A stretch of 64,000 nt of DNA from Streptomyces sp. 35G-GA-8. GTDB taxonomy: Bacteria; Actinomycetota; Actinomycetes; Streptomycetales; Streptomycetaceae. This document shows positions 1-8,462 of the stretch, in pieces. Numbering within the stretch: position 1 is the first letter of the stretch; every line of letters begins with the position of its first letter. The position numbers were made by a program, and so were the translations under genes. The notes below the pieces were generated by a model that saw only the letters and a program-made list of their open reading frames with translations, did not search any database and was not told where the DNA came from. The stretch spans positions 497,021 through 561,020 of the forward strand of contig NZ_JAMHJQ010000003.1 of assembly GCF_023534745.1 (NCBI RefSeq), in the 5' to 3' direction.

Positions 1-1
1 T

Positions 2-73
2 GTCGTCGGCACATCGCTGGCGGCGTACCGCTTGTCGGCCGACGGTACGTCGTGGACGCGCCCGCCTTCCTGA
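2..73 (+). CDS. 3' end of an unidentified protein (partial)
   Basis: The window opens inside a plus-strand reading frame that gives 23 residues (ending TSWTRPPS) before a TGA at 71-73. Codon use is typical of the region, and a strong stem-loop follows 17 bases later, which fits a real gene end. The short tail (AYRLSADGTSW) loosely resembles the last strand of a carbohydrate-binding or discoidin-type domain, but it is too short for assignment. The start lies outside the window. Confidence 0.5.
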   Translation, partial: VVGTSLAAYRLSADGTSWTRPPS

Positions 74-90
74 CCGATCTCCCCGCCGTG

Positions 91-126
91 GACGGGCGGC
101 CGGCCTCTCGGGTCCGGCCGCCCGTC
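91..126. terminator. Bidirectional stem-loop terminator
   Basis: A perfect 13-bp inverted repeat (91-103 with 114-126, GACGGGCGGCCGG arms, 10-base loop) sits between the converging ends of the partial plus-strand gene and the minus-strand AraC gene. It has no U-tract, which is usual for Streptomyces terminators. Confidence 0.8.
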
Positions 127-146
127 CGCGTCTCCGTCCGCGGGAC

Positions 147-1091
147 TCAGCCCTCCACGGTGCCGGCGCCCCGGCCGGACGTGTCGCGCCACTCGCTGGG
201 CGACATCCCGTACGCGGCCCGGAACACCCGGCTGAAGTGGGGAGCGCTGATGAAGCCCCAGCGGCCCGCGACGGCCGCGATCGTCGGCTGCGATCCGCCG
301 CGCCGCCGCAGCTCGCGGCGGCACTCCTCCAGACGGCGGCGCTGTATCCAGCGGCTGACGGTCAGATCCTGCTCCTGGAACAGCTTGTGCAGATAGCGGA
401 CGGAGATGTGGTTGGCCTCGGCGATCCTCTCGGGCGAGAGTTCGGCGTCGGTCAGGTGCACGTCGATGTGGTCCAGGATCCGGGGCAGCAGCGTCAGCTC
501 GGCGCCGCAGCTCTCCGGTTCCTCACCGTCCAGTTGCTCGGCGGCGGCCGTGGCCAGCAGGTTCACCGCGTCTCGCACGAGTGTCTCGCCGACGGTGGGC
601 TCGCGGTGCGCCGCGGTGTCGGCGAGCCCGGAGAGGAACGGCGACAGCAGAGCGCCAAGCCGCGAGCCGCGGGTCACGGGCGAGCGGTTGAGCCCGTGCA
701 GGACCGGCTCCGCGAGGCCGAGCGAGGTACGCGGCACGAGGAACACCTTGGCGCGGAACACGTCGGGGAAGTCGAGCGATGTCGGCTGGTGGGCGTCGTA
801 GAAGCAGATGTCACCGGGGTCGAGGGCGATCTCGGCCGGGGGCTGCAGACAGGGTGTGACGCTCCCGTGCACGCCCACGAAGAGGTACTCGCCACTGTCC
901 CGTGCGACGAGTCGAACCGGACGCCCGACGAGGTCCGTCGCGGTGTCGCCGAGGGGCCTGGCGGTCCGCGGCAGGGTGGCCGGGGCGGCGTCCGTGATGA
1001 CGATGTCCGGGCCCAAGGGCATCCGGCGCGTCACCGCCTGCCGGGAAGGGGCCCGCTCATCGGACCGGGGAACGGTGGTGGTGTGGGACAT
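147..1091 (-). CDS. AraC-family transcriptional regulator
   Basis: A 314-residue regulator. The N-terminal two-thirds resembles the AraC-binding-like (cupin-type) sensor domain. The last ~100 residues form the paired helix-turn-helix of the AraC/XylS family, with the usual end GFISAPHFSRVFRAAYGMSPSEWR. The frame stays open to 1241, but I chose the ATG at 1091 because GGAGG lies 11 bases upstream and homologous domains begin only after it; the extra 50 residues are low-complexity. The gene stands alone, with a terminator at its 3' end and an AfsR-type gene behind it in the same direction. The inducer and targets cannot be read from the sequence. Confidence 0.85.
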   Translation of the reverse strand: MSHTTTVPRSDERAPSRQAVTRRMPLGPDIVITDAAPATLPRTARPLGDTATDLVGRPVRLVARDSGEYLFVGVHGSVTPCLQPPAEIALDPGDICFYDAHQPTSLDFPDVFRAKVFLVPRTSLGLAEPVLHGLNRSPVTRGSRLGALLSPFLSGLADTAAHREPTVGETLVRDAVNLLATAAAEQLDGEEPESCGAELTLLPRILDHIDVHLTDAELSPERIAEANHISVRYLHKLFQEQDLTVSRWIQRRRLEECRRELRRRGGSQPTIAAVAGRWGFISAPHFSRVFRAAYGMSPSEWRDTSGRGAGTVEG

Positions 1092-1259
1092 CGTCTGCCG
1101 TGCCTCCGAGGCCGGTTGGAACTGGGTGACCTGGAGTGGGGCACCTCGTGGCCCCACGGGTTCACCGGTGTGAGCCCGCGGGGCGGCGCCTGAGGGGGAC
1201 GTCGTCCACTCCGCCCGGAGCGTAGGCAGGCGGGTGTGCAAGAAAAGTGACGCGGAATG

Positions 1260-3053
1260 TCACCGGGCCGCGGTGTGCTCCTCGGCCAGCTCATCGGCGA
1301 GCGACCACAGCAACGGGTGGAGGGTGTAACGGGCGGGCTCCTCCTCGGTGAGGAGGTGGCCGTCGGCCAGTTCTCCCAGGCGGGCGTGGACCTCGACGGC
1401 GGGCCGTCGGGTGAGTGCCGCGGCCGAGGCCGGCGTGATCCGGGGGCCGGGGTGCCGGGACAGCAGCCGGAAGAGCTCGGCGTGCTCGGGCGGCAGCGCC
1501 TGGTAGGAGCGCAGGAACGCGGCACGGACACCGGCGGGGAACGCGTCCAGCCCGCTGCCCGCCCGGAGCTCCCCGGCGAGGGCCGCCAGCGGGAAATGGT
1601 GGCGGCCGACGGCGCGGGCGGCGGTGGCGGCCAGCGCCAGCGGAAGGTTTCCGCAGCGGGCCGCGATCTCGCGGACCGCCACGGGTTCACCGGCCGCCCG
1701 CTCGGCGCCGATCCGCCGCGCGAGCAATTCCTCCGCCTCATGCGCGGACGGTGGCTCCAGCCTCAGCGGGCGGGCGCCGCAGGAGATCAGCGCGGGCAGC
1801 GCCTGCCTGCTGGTGACCAGGGCGAGGCATCCCGGTGTGGAGGGCAGCAGTCGACGCACCTGCTCGGGTCCAGCGGCGTCGTCGAGGACGACGAGGGCGC
1901 GGCGGCCGGCCATCAGGTCGCGGTAGAGGCCGGCCAGCGCGTCCTCGGTGTCCGGCAGCCGGCCGGCGGGTACGCCGAGCGACACGAGCATGCCCCGCAG
2001 CGCCTCCGCCGGGTCGAGCGGGCGCCGGACCGGGTCGAAGCCCCCCAGCTCGACGTGGAGCTGGCCGTCCGGGAAGCGGGCGGCGGCCTCATGGGCCCAG
2101 CGCACCGCGAGCGCGCTCTTGCCGACCCCGGGCATGCCGCCGACGACGACGGTCGCCGCGACACCGGCCGCGGTGTCGGCGGCGTCGGCCGCCTCGGTCA
2201 GCGCGGCGAGTGCGGCCGCGCGGCCGGAGAACACGGTGAGGTCGGGGGGCAACTGGGCGGGTCTGGCGTACGAGGCCACGGGGCGGCCCGGCTGCCGTAC
2301 CTGCCGGCGCAGGACCCGGGTGTGGGCCTCGCCCAGTTCTGCGCCGGGGACGACGCCCAGGTCGGCGGCGAGCCGGCGGCGGACGGTCTCGTACGCGGCG
2401 AGCGCGTCCGTCTGCGCCCCGCACGCCGCCAGGCAGAGGACCAACCGGGCGTGCAAGGACTCGTTCAGGGGGTCGAGAGCGAGGGCTTTCCTGACGCTGG
2501 GCAGGATCCGTGCCGCGCCGCCGTGGCCCAGCGCGAGATCGGCCGCGGTGACCGTCGCATGGACGATCTCACGGTTCACGCCCGCGAACCGCGGGTGGGC
2601 GCGGGCCGCCTCGGGCACCCCCTGGGCGACCGTTCCGCGCCACTGGCTCAGCGCGTCGGTGAATTCCCGTACCGCGTCCTCCGGTCGCCCGGCCGCGACC
2701 TGCTGGGTGCCCCGCTTGACCAGGTCCCGGAAGCGCAGCAGGTCGACCTCGGCGGGCTCGGCGGCCAGCAGGTATCCGCCGCCGCGTCGCAGCACACGTC
2801 GTCCTGGAGTACGCGGCGGCAGGCCCGGTTCCAGCAGCCTGCGCAGGGAGACCGCGTACCGCCGCACCACGTTCGCCGCGGTCGCCGGGGGCCTTCCGGA
2901 CCACAGCACCTCGACGATCTCGCCGAGCGGCACGGGCCGGCCGCTCCGCACCAGAAGCAGGGCGAGCAGAGCGCGCTGCTGCGGGAATCCGAGGTCGAGT
3001 TCGCTCTCCCCGCGCCATACCCGCAGGGGTCCCAGCACCTCGAACCGCACCAT
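1260..3053 (-). CDS. AfsR/SARP-type regulator with NB-ARC domain, no TPR tail
   Basis: A 597-residue regulator. It begins MVRFEVLGPLRVWRG and carries an OmpR-like winged-helix DNA-binding domain (about residues 1-95), a bacterial transcriptional activation domain (about 100-245), and an NB-ARC ATPase domain with a Walker A site (GGMPGVGKSAL) and a Walker B-like strand (ALVVLDDA). After the winged-helix segment that follows NB-ARC the protein stops, so it lacks the TPR sensor array of full-length AfsR. The start at 3053 is preceded by GGAGAG; the open frame upstream to 3179 has no family similarity. A longer AfsR-like gene lies directly upstream on the same strand, so the pair probably arose by duplication. 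Confidence 0.88.
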   Translation of the reverse strand: MVRFEVLGPLRVWRGESELDLGFPQQRALLALLLVRSGRPVPLGEIVEVLWSGRPPATAANVVRRYAVSLRRLLEPGLPPRTPGRRVLRRGGGYLLAAEPAEVDLLRFRDLVKRGTQQVAAGRPEDAVREFTDALSQWRGTVAQGVPEAARAHPRFAGVNREIVHATVTAADLALGHGGAARILPSVRKALALDPLNESLHARLVLCLAACGAQTDALAAYETVRRRLAADLGVVPGAELGEAHTRVLRRQVRQPGRPVASYARPAQLPPDLTVFSGRAAALAALTEAADAADTAAGVAATVVVGGMPGVGKSALAVRWAHEAAARFPDGQLHVELGGFDPVRRPLDPAEALRGMLVSLGVPAGRLPDTEDALAGLYRDLMAGRRALVVLDDAAGPEQVRRLLPSTPGCLALVTSRQALPALISCGARPLRLEPPSAHEAEELLARRIGAERAAGEPVAVREIAARCGNLPLALAATAARAVGRHHFPLAALAGELRAGSGLDAFPAGVRAAFLRSYQALPPEHAELFRLLSRHPGPRITPASAAALTRRPAVEVHARLGELADGHLLTEEEPARYTLHPLLWSLADELAEEHTAAR

Positions 3054-3190
3054 CGCCGCCAGCTCTCCGTCCCGGGCCGGGCGGGCCCTGCCCACCCCGT
3101 TCTCCGAAAGAGTAGGACGCGTTCGACACCACGGGCGCGGTGTGCGCCCACGGGCCACATCATGTGCGCGGCCGGACAAGGGGAAGTCCG

Positions 3191-6055
3191 TCAGATGCTC
3201 CCGCCGGTGCCTGTCAGGTGGTCCTCCGCCTGTCGGCAGCGCTGTTCGTCGAGCCGCGCGCTCACCTCGTCGGCGAAGGGATGGCCCAGCTCGGTGAAGA
3301 GGACGAGGGCCTCCTCCCAGGAGTCGCGGGCGGCCTCGATGCCACCGGTCGCGAGATGGGTGTCGCCCATCCGGTTCAGCGTCTCGGCCTCCAGATACGG
3401 CACTCCCAGCTCACGGTAGAGGAGGAGCGCGTTGCGGTAGCCGACGAGGGCCTGCGGGTGGCGCCCGAGATGGTGGTGGGCGTAGGCGATGCTGTCCCAG
3501 GTGGCGGCCTCTCCGTAGCGGTCGCCCAGATCCTGGAGCATGGTCAGCGCCCGGAAGCAGTGGCTCAGTGCCTCCCGGTACTGCCCCAGCCGGGCGTGAT
3601 ACCAGCCGACGGAGTTCAGCACGGAGGCCAGTCCCGCCTGGTGCCCGGCGGCGGTGAACAGGCCGAGCGCCAGCTGGTTGTGGCGCAGTGCGCCGGCGGT
3701 GTCGCCCTGCTGGTCGCTCTCCCAGCCGAGGCTGCGGTGGGCGTTGGCGCGGCCGATGTCGTCGTTCAGCCCGATGGCCAGTTCCAGGGCGGCCGCGAGG
3801 CGTGGCCGGGACTGCTCGTGCAGGCCCAACCGGCTCTCGGCGCGAGCCAGTCCGCGCAGGGCTCGGGCTGTTGTCCGCGGATCGTCCAGGCGCTGGGCCA
3901 GGTCGAGCGCGGTGCGATGGGCGGCCAGCCCGTCGTGCCAGTGGCCTCGGCGGTCGAAGAACGGCTCCAGGGACCAGACCAGTGTGCACGCGAGCCGGTC
4001 GTGGCCGGACGCGGTGGCCGCGGCGACGACGGCGAGCAGCACGGCGTACTCGGCGGACAGCCACGCCAGGGCGCTCCGGTCGTCGGACGGTGCGCCCTGG
4101 GGAGGGGCGGACGGCGGATCGGGTACGGGGTCGGCGGCGGGCGCCAGCAGCCCGCGGGCGGCGTGGGCGGTGGTCGCGTAGTGCCCGTACAGCCGGTGCG
4201 CGGCCTCCCGGAGTTCCGTCTCGGGGTGCTGGGCGTGGAGCAGTTCGGCCGCGTGGGCGCGCAGCAGATCGTGGAAGGCGTAGCGGCCTGGCGCGTGCTC
4301 GGTGATCAGATGGGCACCGACGAGTTCCGTGAGCAGCAGTCTGCTCGGCCGTACCGGACGACCGGCGAGGACGGACGCCGCCGACGCGGTGAAGTCCGGT
4401 CCGGGGTGCAGGGCGAGGAGCCGGAAGAGACGGGCGGCCTCGGTGGACAGGGCATTGGAGGACCACGAGAAGACGGTGCCGACGTCAACGGAGACGTCGG
4501 GCATGGCGAAGGCGTCGAGACTGCCGTGCGCCTCACGCAGTTCGGCGGCGATGGTGGACAGCGGAAAACGAGGATGGGCGGCGGCGCGGGCGGCGACGCA
4601 GGTCAGCGCCAGGGGCAGGCCCGCGCAGCGCCGGATGAACTCGTCCACGGCCCGGGGTTCGGCCGTGACGCGGTCGGTGCCGAGGCGATGGGCGAGCAGG
4701 CTCCGCGCCTCCTTGTCGCCGAACGGTGGCAGGGCCAGCGGGTGGGCACCGTGCGCGGCGACCAGCCCGGACAGCTCGTTGCGGCTGGTGACGAGGGTGA
4801 GACAGCCAGGGGTTCCGGGCAGCAGCGGACGTACGTGCTCGGTGTCGTGGGCGTTGTCCAGCACTACGAGGACGCGCCGGCCGGCCAGCACACTGCGGTA
4901 GAGCCCGGCCTGTGCGTCCGGGCAGCGCGGGATGCGTTCGGGCGGCACGCCCAGCGCGTCCAGAAAGCCGCGTACGGCGTCCTCCGACCGCACAACCGCG
5001 CCGGAGGGGTCGTATCCGCGCAGGTTCATATAGAGCTGACCGTCGGGGAACCGCTCGGCGATCCGGTGGGCCAGGTGCACGGCGAAGGTGCTCTTGCCGA
5101 CGCCCGCCATACCGCTGATCGCCGCGATCGTCGCCGTACCGGGTGCGCCGGCGTCGTTGGTGCAGAGTGTGAACGCCCGCTCCAGCTCGGCCCGGCGTCC
5201 GATGAACGTGGGCAGGTCGTGCGGCAGTTGGGCGGGGGAGGGCAGGAGGGGCGCCCGTGACCAGGACGCGGCCGCGGTGGGCGGTGCGGTGGGAAGGGCG
5301 TCCAGGAGCACCGCGCGGTGCACGTCGAGGAGTTCGGGCCCGGGGTCGATGCCCAGTTCGGTCGCGAGCCGTGCCGAGACCGTCTCGTGGGTGCTCAGCG
5401 CCTCCGTACGCCGGCCGGTGGCCCCCAGGGCGAGAATCAGCCGGGCCTGGACCGGCTCGTCCAGTGGGTGGTCCGCCGCGGCCTTGCGCAGTTCGGGGAG
5501 AACGGCGCCGGGCAGGCCGGCCGCGACCGCCGCGTCCGCGGCTTCACGTACGGCCATGAGGCGCTCGTGGGCCAGCGCGTCCAGCGGCAGGTGTGCCCGG
5601 GTCTCGGGGGCGAGTCCGGCCGCCACCGGTCCGCGCCACAGCCCCAGCGCCTCGGTGAAGAGGTCCAGCGTCCGCGTCGGCGGGGTCTCACCCGCGACCT
5701 GCCGGGCCGCCTCGCACAGCCGCCGGAACTCCAGCAGGTCCAGGGTGTCGGGGTCCGTCATCAGCTGGTAGCCACCGGAAGCCCGGACCAGCCAGCGTCC
5801 GGCCGCCCGCACCGGGAGGCCGGGCTCCAGCAGTCGGCGCAGCGAGCCGACATGGCGGCGAATCACGTTGACGGCGCTGTGCGGCGGCCGGGTACCCCAG
5901 AGCGCGGCGACCAGATCGCTCACCGGGACGGGCTGTCCCGCCCGGACCAGCAACAGGGCCAGCAGTGCTCGCTCCTGAGGGCGACCGAGACTCAGCTCCC
6001 TGCCCGCCCTCCAGACCTGGACCGGCCCCAGGACCGCGAACCGCACTGGTTCCAC
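3191..6055 (-). CDS. Full-length AfsR-type SARP regulator (BTAD, NB-ARC, TPR)
   Basis: A 954-residue AfsR-family protein with four parts in order: winged-helix DNA-binding domain (about 1-95, starting VEPVRFAVLGPVQVW), activation domain (about 100-250), NB-ARC ATPase (about 280-560; Walker A SGMAGVGKSTF, Walker B VLVVLDNA) and a C-terminal TPR array (about 640-940; repeats such as GLASVLNSVGWYHARLGQY). Such proteins bind ATP/ADP, are often phosphorylated by Ser/Thr kinases, and activate promoters with 11-bp-spaced direct repeats. The GTG at 6055 has GGAG 9 bases upstream; earlier in-frame ATGs have no domain support. Nothing in the sequence fixes its target promoters. Confidence 0.9.
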   Translation of the reverse strand: MEPVRFAVLGPVQVWRAGRELSLGRPQERALLALLLVRAGQPVPVSDLVAALWGTRPPHSAVNVIRRHVGSLRRLLEPGLPVRAAGRWLVRASGGYQLMTDPDTLDLLEFRRLCEAARQVAGETPPTRTLDLFTEALGLWRGPVAAGLAPETRAHLPLDALAHERLMAVREAADAAVAAGLPGAVLPELRKAAADHPLDEPVQARLILALGATGRRTEALSTHETVSARLATELGIDPGPELLDVHRAVLLDALPTAPPTAAASWSRAPLLPSPAQLPHDLPTFIGRRAELERAFTLCTNDAGAPGTATIAAISGMAGVGKSTFAVHLAHRIAERFPDGQLYMNLRGYDPSGAVVRSEDAVRGFLDALGVPPERIPRCPDAQAGLYRSVLAGRRVLVVLDNAHDTEHVRPLLPGTPGCLTLVTSRNELSGLVAAHGAHPLALPPFGDKEARSLLAHRLGTDRVTAEPRAVDEFIRRCAGLPLALTCVAARAAAHPRFPLSTIAAELREAHGSLDAFAMPDVSVDVGTVFSWSSNALSTEAARLFRLLALHPGPDFTASAASVLAGRPVRPSRLLLTELVGAHLITEHAPGRYAFHDLLRAHAAELLHAQHPETELREAAHRLYGHYATTAHAARGLLAPAADPVPDPPSAPPQGAPSDDRSALAWLSAEYAVLLAVVAAATASGHDRLACTLVWSLEPFFDRRGHWHDGLAAHRTALDLAQRLDDPRTTARALRGLARAESRLGLHEQSRPRLAAALELAIGLNDDIGRANAHRSLGWESDQQGDTAGALRHNQLALGLFTAAGHQAGLASVLNSVGWYHARLGQYREALSHCFRALTMLQDLGDRYGEAATWDSIAYAHHHLGRHPQALVGYRNALLLYRELGVPYLEAETLNRMGDTHLATGGIEAARDSWEEALVLFTELGHPFADEVSARLDEQRCRQAEDHLTGTGGSI

Positions 6056-6396
6056 TCGTTCAGTCTCCTCTCGGAACGCCAGTGTCAAGACCCTCAACCG
6101 TACGTCAAGCGGTTGGTACCTCAGTGTTACCGGACTTGACGACCGGAGCGGGCTCCGGTCGTCCGTGACCCCGATCACCGGACCACAGAGGCCATTTCGC
6201 GCCGCGGCCACAGGGCGCTCACAGACAAGAACCGAGACTGTCCCGGACAAGATGCCCGGTCGGCGGCAGTGTTCGAGCCCGAACTGCCGCGCAGTACCGG
6301 CGGGCGGTGAAGATCCGATCAATCGTGCCGGCCGATTCGCGTGCCCCGCACTGCCGTTGAGGGCTGTCCCCGCCAGGGGAGAGGGCAAGGGGGACA

Positions 6397-6413
6397 TTTT
6401 GTCATGGACAAAA
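6397..6413. promoter_or_regulatory. Perfect palindromic operator candidate
   Basis: TTTTGTC-ATG-GACAAAA: two perfect 7-bp arms around a 3-bp centre, AT-rich inside very GC-rich DNA, ~145 bases before the ThuA gene and about 30 bases before its candidate -35. This form is typical of operators bound by dimeric sugar regulators (LacI, ROK or GntR type). The regulator is not identified. Confidence 0.65.
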
Positions 6414-6443
6414 ACTAATCTTCGGATAGTTCAGCGCCGACCC

Positions 6444-6472
6444 TTGACCCCCCTAGACCTCCGATGTTCACT
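6444..6472 (+). promoter_or_regulatory. Possible sigma-70-type promoter for the ThuA operon
   Basis: TTGACC (6444-6449) is a good -35. A 17-base spacer leads to TTCACT (6467-6472), a weak -10. The site lies just downstream of the palindrome and about 85 bases before the GTG start of the ThuA gene. The -10 matches poorly, so this is tentative. Confidence 0.35.
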
Positions 6473-6555
6473 ACGCCTGACGGCGCCGCCATCTCGTCGC
6501 AAATGACCGCTTCGCTCAGCCAGCGCCCTCGCGCTCCCCGAGAGAGGACCGGATA

Positions 6556-8352
6556 GTGCGCACTGTGTCCCGCGCCCTGATCGCGCTCGTTCTGGCGGCC
6601 ATGTCGCTCGTCGCCGTACCGCAGGCCCCGCCCGCCGAGGCGGCGCCCGCCTCGACCGCCGACCCGGCCGTGGCCCAGACCCGGGCCGGTGCCCAGGCCG
6701 GGACCCGCGCCCCGGCCGGTGCTGCCGCGCCCCTCACCAAGGTCCTGGTCTTCTCCAAGACCGCCGGATTCCGGCACTCGGCCATCCCGGCCGGAATCGC
6801 CGCCGTCCAGAAGCTCGGCGCGGCCAACGGGTTCACCGTCACCGCCACGGAGGACGCGGGCGCGTTCACCGCCGCCAACCTGGCGCAGTACCAGGCGGTG
6901 ATCTGGCTCTCCACCACCGGCGATGTGCTGAACCCCGCGCAGCAGACCGCCTTCGAGTCGTATGTCGCGAACGGCGGCGGTTACGTCGGTGTGCACGCCG
7001 CGGCCGACACCGAGTACGACTGGCCCTGGTACGGCGGGCTCGTCGGCGCGTACTTCGCCTCGCACCCCGCCACCCAGCGGGCCACCGTCACGGTCGAGGA
7101 CCGCGCGTCCGTCTCCACCTCGCATCTGCCGCAGCGCTGGACCCGCACCGACGAGTGGTACAACTACCGCGCCAATCCGCGCTCGGCGGTGAAGGTGCTC
7201 GCGAGCCTGGACGAGACGTCGTACTCCGGAGGCACCATGGGCGATCATCCGATCACCTGGTGCCAGGACTACCGGGGCGGACGGTCCTGGTACACCGGGC
7301 TCGGCCACACCGAGGAGTCGTACGCGGACCCCGCCTTCACCACCATGCTCCTCGGCGGCATCCAGACCGCGGCGCGCGCCAAGGCCGCCGACTGCCGTCC
7401 GGAGACCGGCTACACGCCGCTGTTCGACGGCAGCCAGGCCAGCCTCGACAAGTGGCGGCAGGCGGGCGCGGGCAGTTTCAGCCTCGCCGACGGCACGCTC
7501 TCCTCGATCGGTGGCATGGGCCTGCTCTGGTATCCGGTGACCCCGTTCGCCAACTACTCGCTCAAGGCCGACTGGATGATGCCGGGCGACGACAACGGCG
7601 GCGTCTTCATCGGCTTCCCCGACCCGCAGGGCGATCCCTGGAAGCCGGTCGACCTCGGCCACGAGATCCAGATCGACGCGTCCGACGGCGACCCGACCCG
7701 CACCACGGGGAGCGTCTACAGCTTCCAGGCTCCCGACACGGCCGCGCGGGCGGCGGCGCTCAACCCGCCCGGGACCTGGAACAGTTACGAGATCGCGGTG
7801 CACGGCCGGCACGTCGAGATCTGGCTCAACGGCGTCAAGATCAACGACTACACCAGCAACCGTGACATCGCCCTCGGGCACATAGGGCTCCAGAACGACG
7901 GCGCGGGCCTGGACATCAACTACCGCAACGTCCGTATCAAGCAGGACGGCGCGCCGGCCACCGATCTGGCGCGGGGCAGGCCCGTCACGGTCACCAGCGT
8001 CGAGCCGGGCAGCACGCATGTGGGTGCCAACGCGGTGGACGGCGACTCCGGCACCCGCTGGGCCAGCGCGTACTCCGACCCGCAGTCGATCACCGTCGAC
8101 CTCGGCGGCGTCCATGCGCTCCAGCAGGTCCGGCTCAACTGGGAGACCGCGTACGCCACGGCGTACACGGTCCTGACGTCGACGGACAACGTCATCTGGC
8201 GCACCGTCAGTACGGTCACGGCGGGCAACGGGGGTCTCGACGAGATCGCCGTGAGCGGCACCGGACGGTACGTACGCGTTCAGGGCACCACACGCGCGAC
8301 GCAGTACGGCTACTCCCTCTGGGATCTGTCCGTGTACGGCACCAGTCAGTAA
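6556..8352 (+). CDS. Secreted ThuA / DUF1080 / discoidin-domain carbohydrate protein
   Basis: A 598-residue exported protein starting at GTG 6556 behind AGAGAGGA. It has an N-terminal signal peptide (residues 1-30, cleavage near AEA-APA); a ThuA domain (about 60-285; LVFSKTAGFRHS, GGGYVGVHAAADTEYDWPW, GLGHTEESY); a DUF1080 / 3-keto-disaccharide-hydrolase-like lectin-fold domain (about 290-470; FIGFPDPQGDPW, GTWNSYEIAVHGRHVEIWLNG); and a C-terminal F5/8-type (CBM32) domain (about 475-598; NAVDGDSGTRWAS). ThuA and DUF1080 families act on keto-sugars and disaccharides. It is followed by two more secreted sugar-related genes, which suggests one extracellular glycan-degrading locus. The substrate is unknown. 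Confidence 0.88.
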   Translation: MRTVSRALIALVLAAMSLVAVPQAPPAEAAPASTADPAVAQTRAGAQAGTRAPAGAAAPLTKVLVFSKTAGFRHSAIPAGIAAVQKLGAANGFTVTATEDAGAFTAANLAQYQAVIWLSTTGDVLNPAQQTAFESYVANGGGYVGVHAAADTEYDWPWYGGLVGAYFASHPATQRATVTVEDRASVSTSHLPQRWTRTDEWYNYRANPRSAVKVLASLDETSYSGGTMGDHPITWCQDYRGGRSWYTGLGHTEESYADPAFTTMLLGGIQTAARAKAADCRPETGYTPLFDGSQASLDKWRQAGAGSFSLADGTLSSIGGMGLLWYPVTPFANYSLKADWMMPGDDNGGVFIGFPDPQGDPWKPVDLGHEIQIDASDGDPTRTTGSVYSFQAPDTAARAAALNPPGTWNSYEIAVHGRHVEIWLNGVKINDYTSNRDIALGHIGLQNDGAGLDINYRNVRIKQDGAPATDLARGRPVTVTSVEPGSTHVGANAVDGDSGTRWASAYSDPQSITVDLGGVHALQQVRLNWETAYATAYTVLTSTDNVIWRTVSTVTAGNGGLDEIAVSGTGRYVRVQGTTRATQYGYSLWDLSVYGTSQ

Positions 8353-8384
8353 CGAGTCACCACTCGATCGATCCGCCCGGACGA

Positions 8385-8419
8385 CCCGGGGCGTGACAGC
8401 ACGTCTGTCGCGCCCCGGG
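8385..8419 (+). terminator. Intergenic stem-loop (attenuator or partial terminator)
   Basis: CCCGGGGCG (8385-8393) pairs perfectly with CGCCCCGGG (8411-8419) around a 17-base loop, in the gap between the ThuA and PQQ-dehydrogenase genes. It could reduce read-through or stabilise the upstream message. Confidence 0.5.
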
Positions 8420-8462
8420 CCGCCGGGCACCCCCCACCCCGCGATCGGCCACTGGAGGTTCC

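Larger units (their letters stand above)
6056..6555. other. 500-bp divergent intergenic region
   Basis: This lies between the start of the AfsR-like gene (leftward) and the ThuA-domain gene (rightward). No credible coding frame is seen. It holds a perfect palindrome at 6397-6413 and a possible promoter at 6444-6472 for the rightward genes. The left half presumably carries the AfsR-like promoter, which I cannot place. Confidence 0.6.

Noticed and set aside
1257-3419. 720-residue plus-strand frame
   Set aside because: Antisense shadow of the AfsR-type gene; glycine/arginine/glutamine-rich with no recognisable fold.
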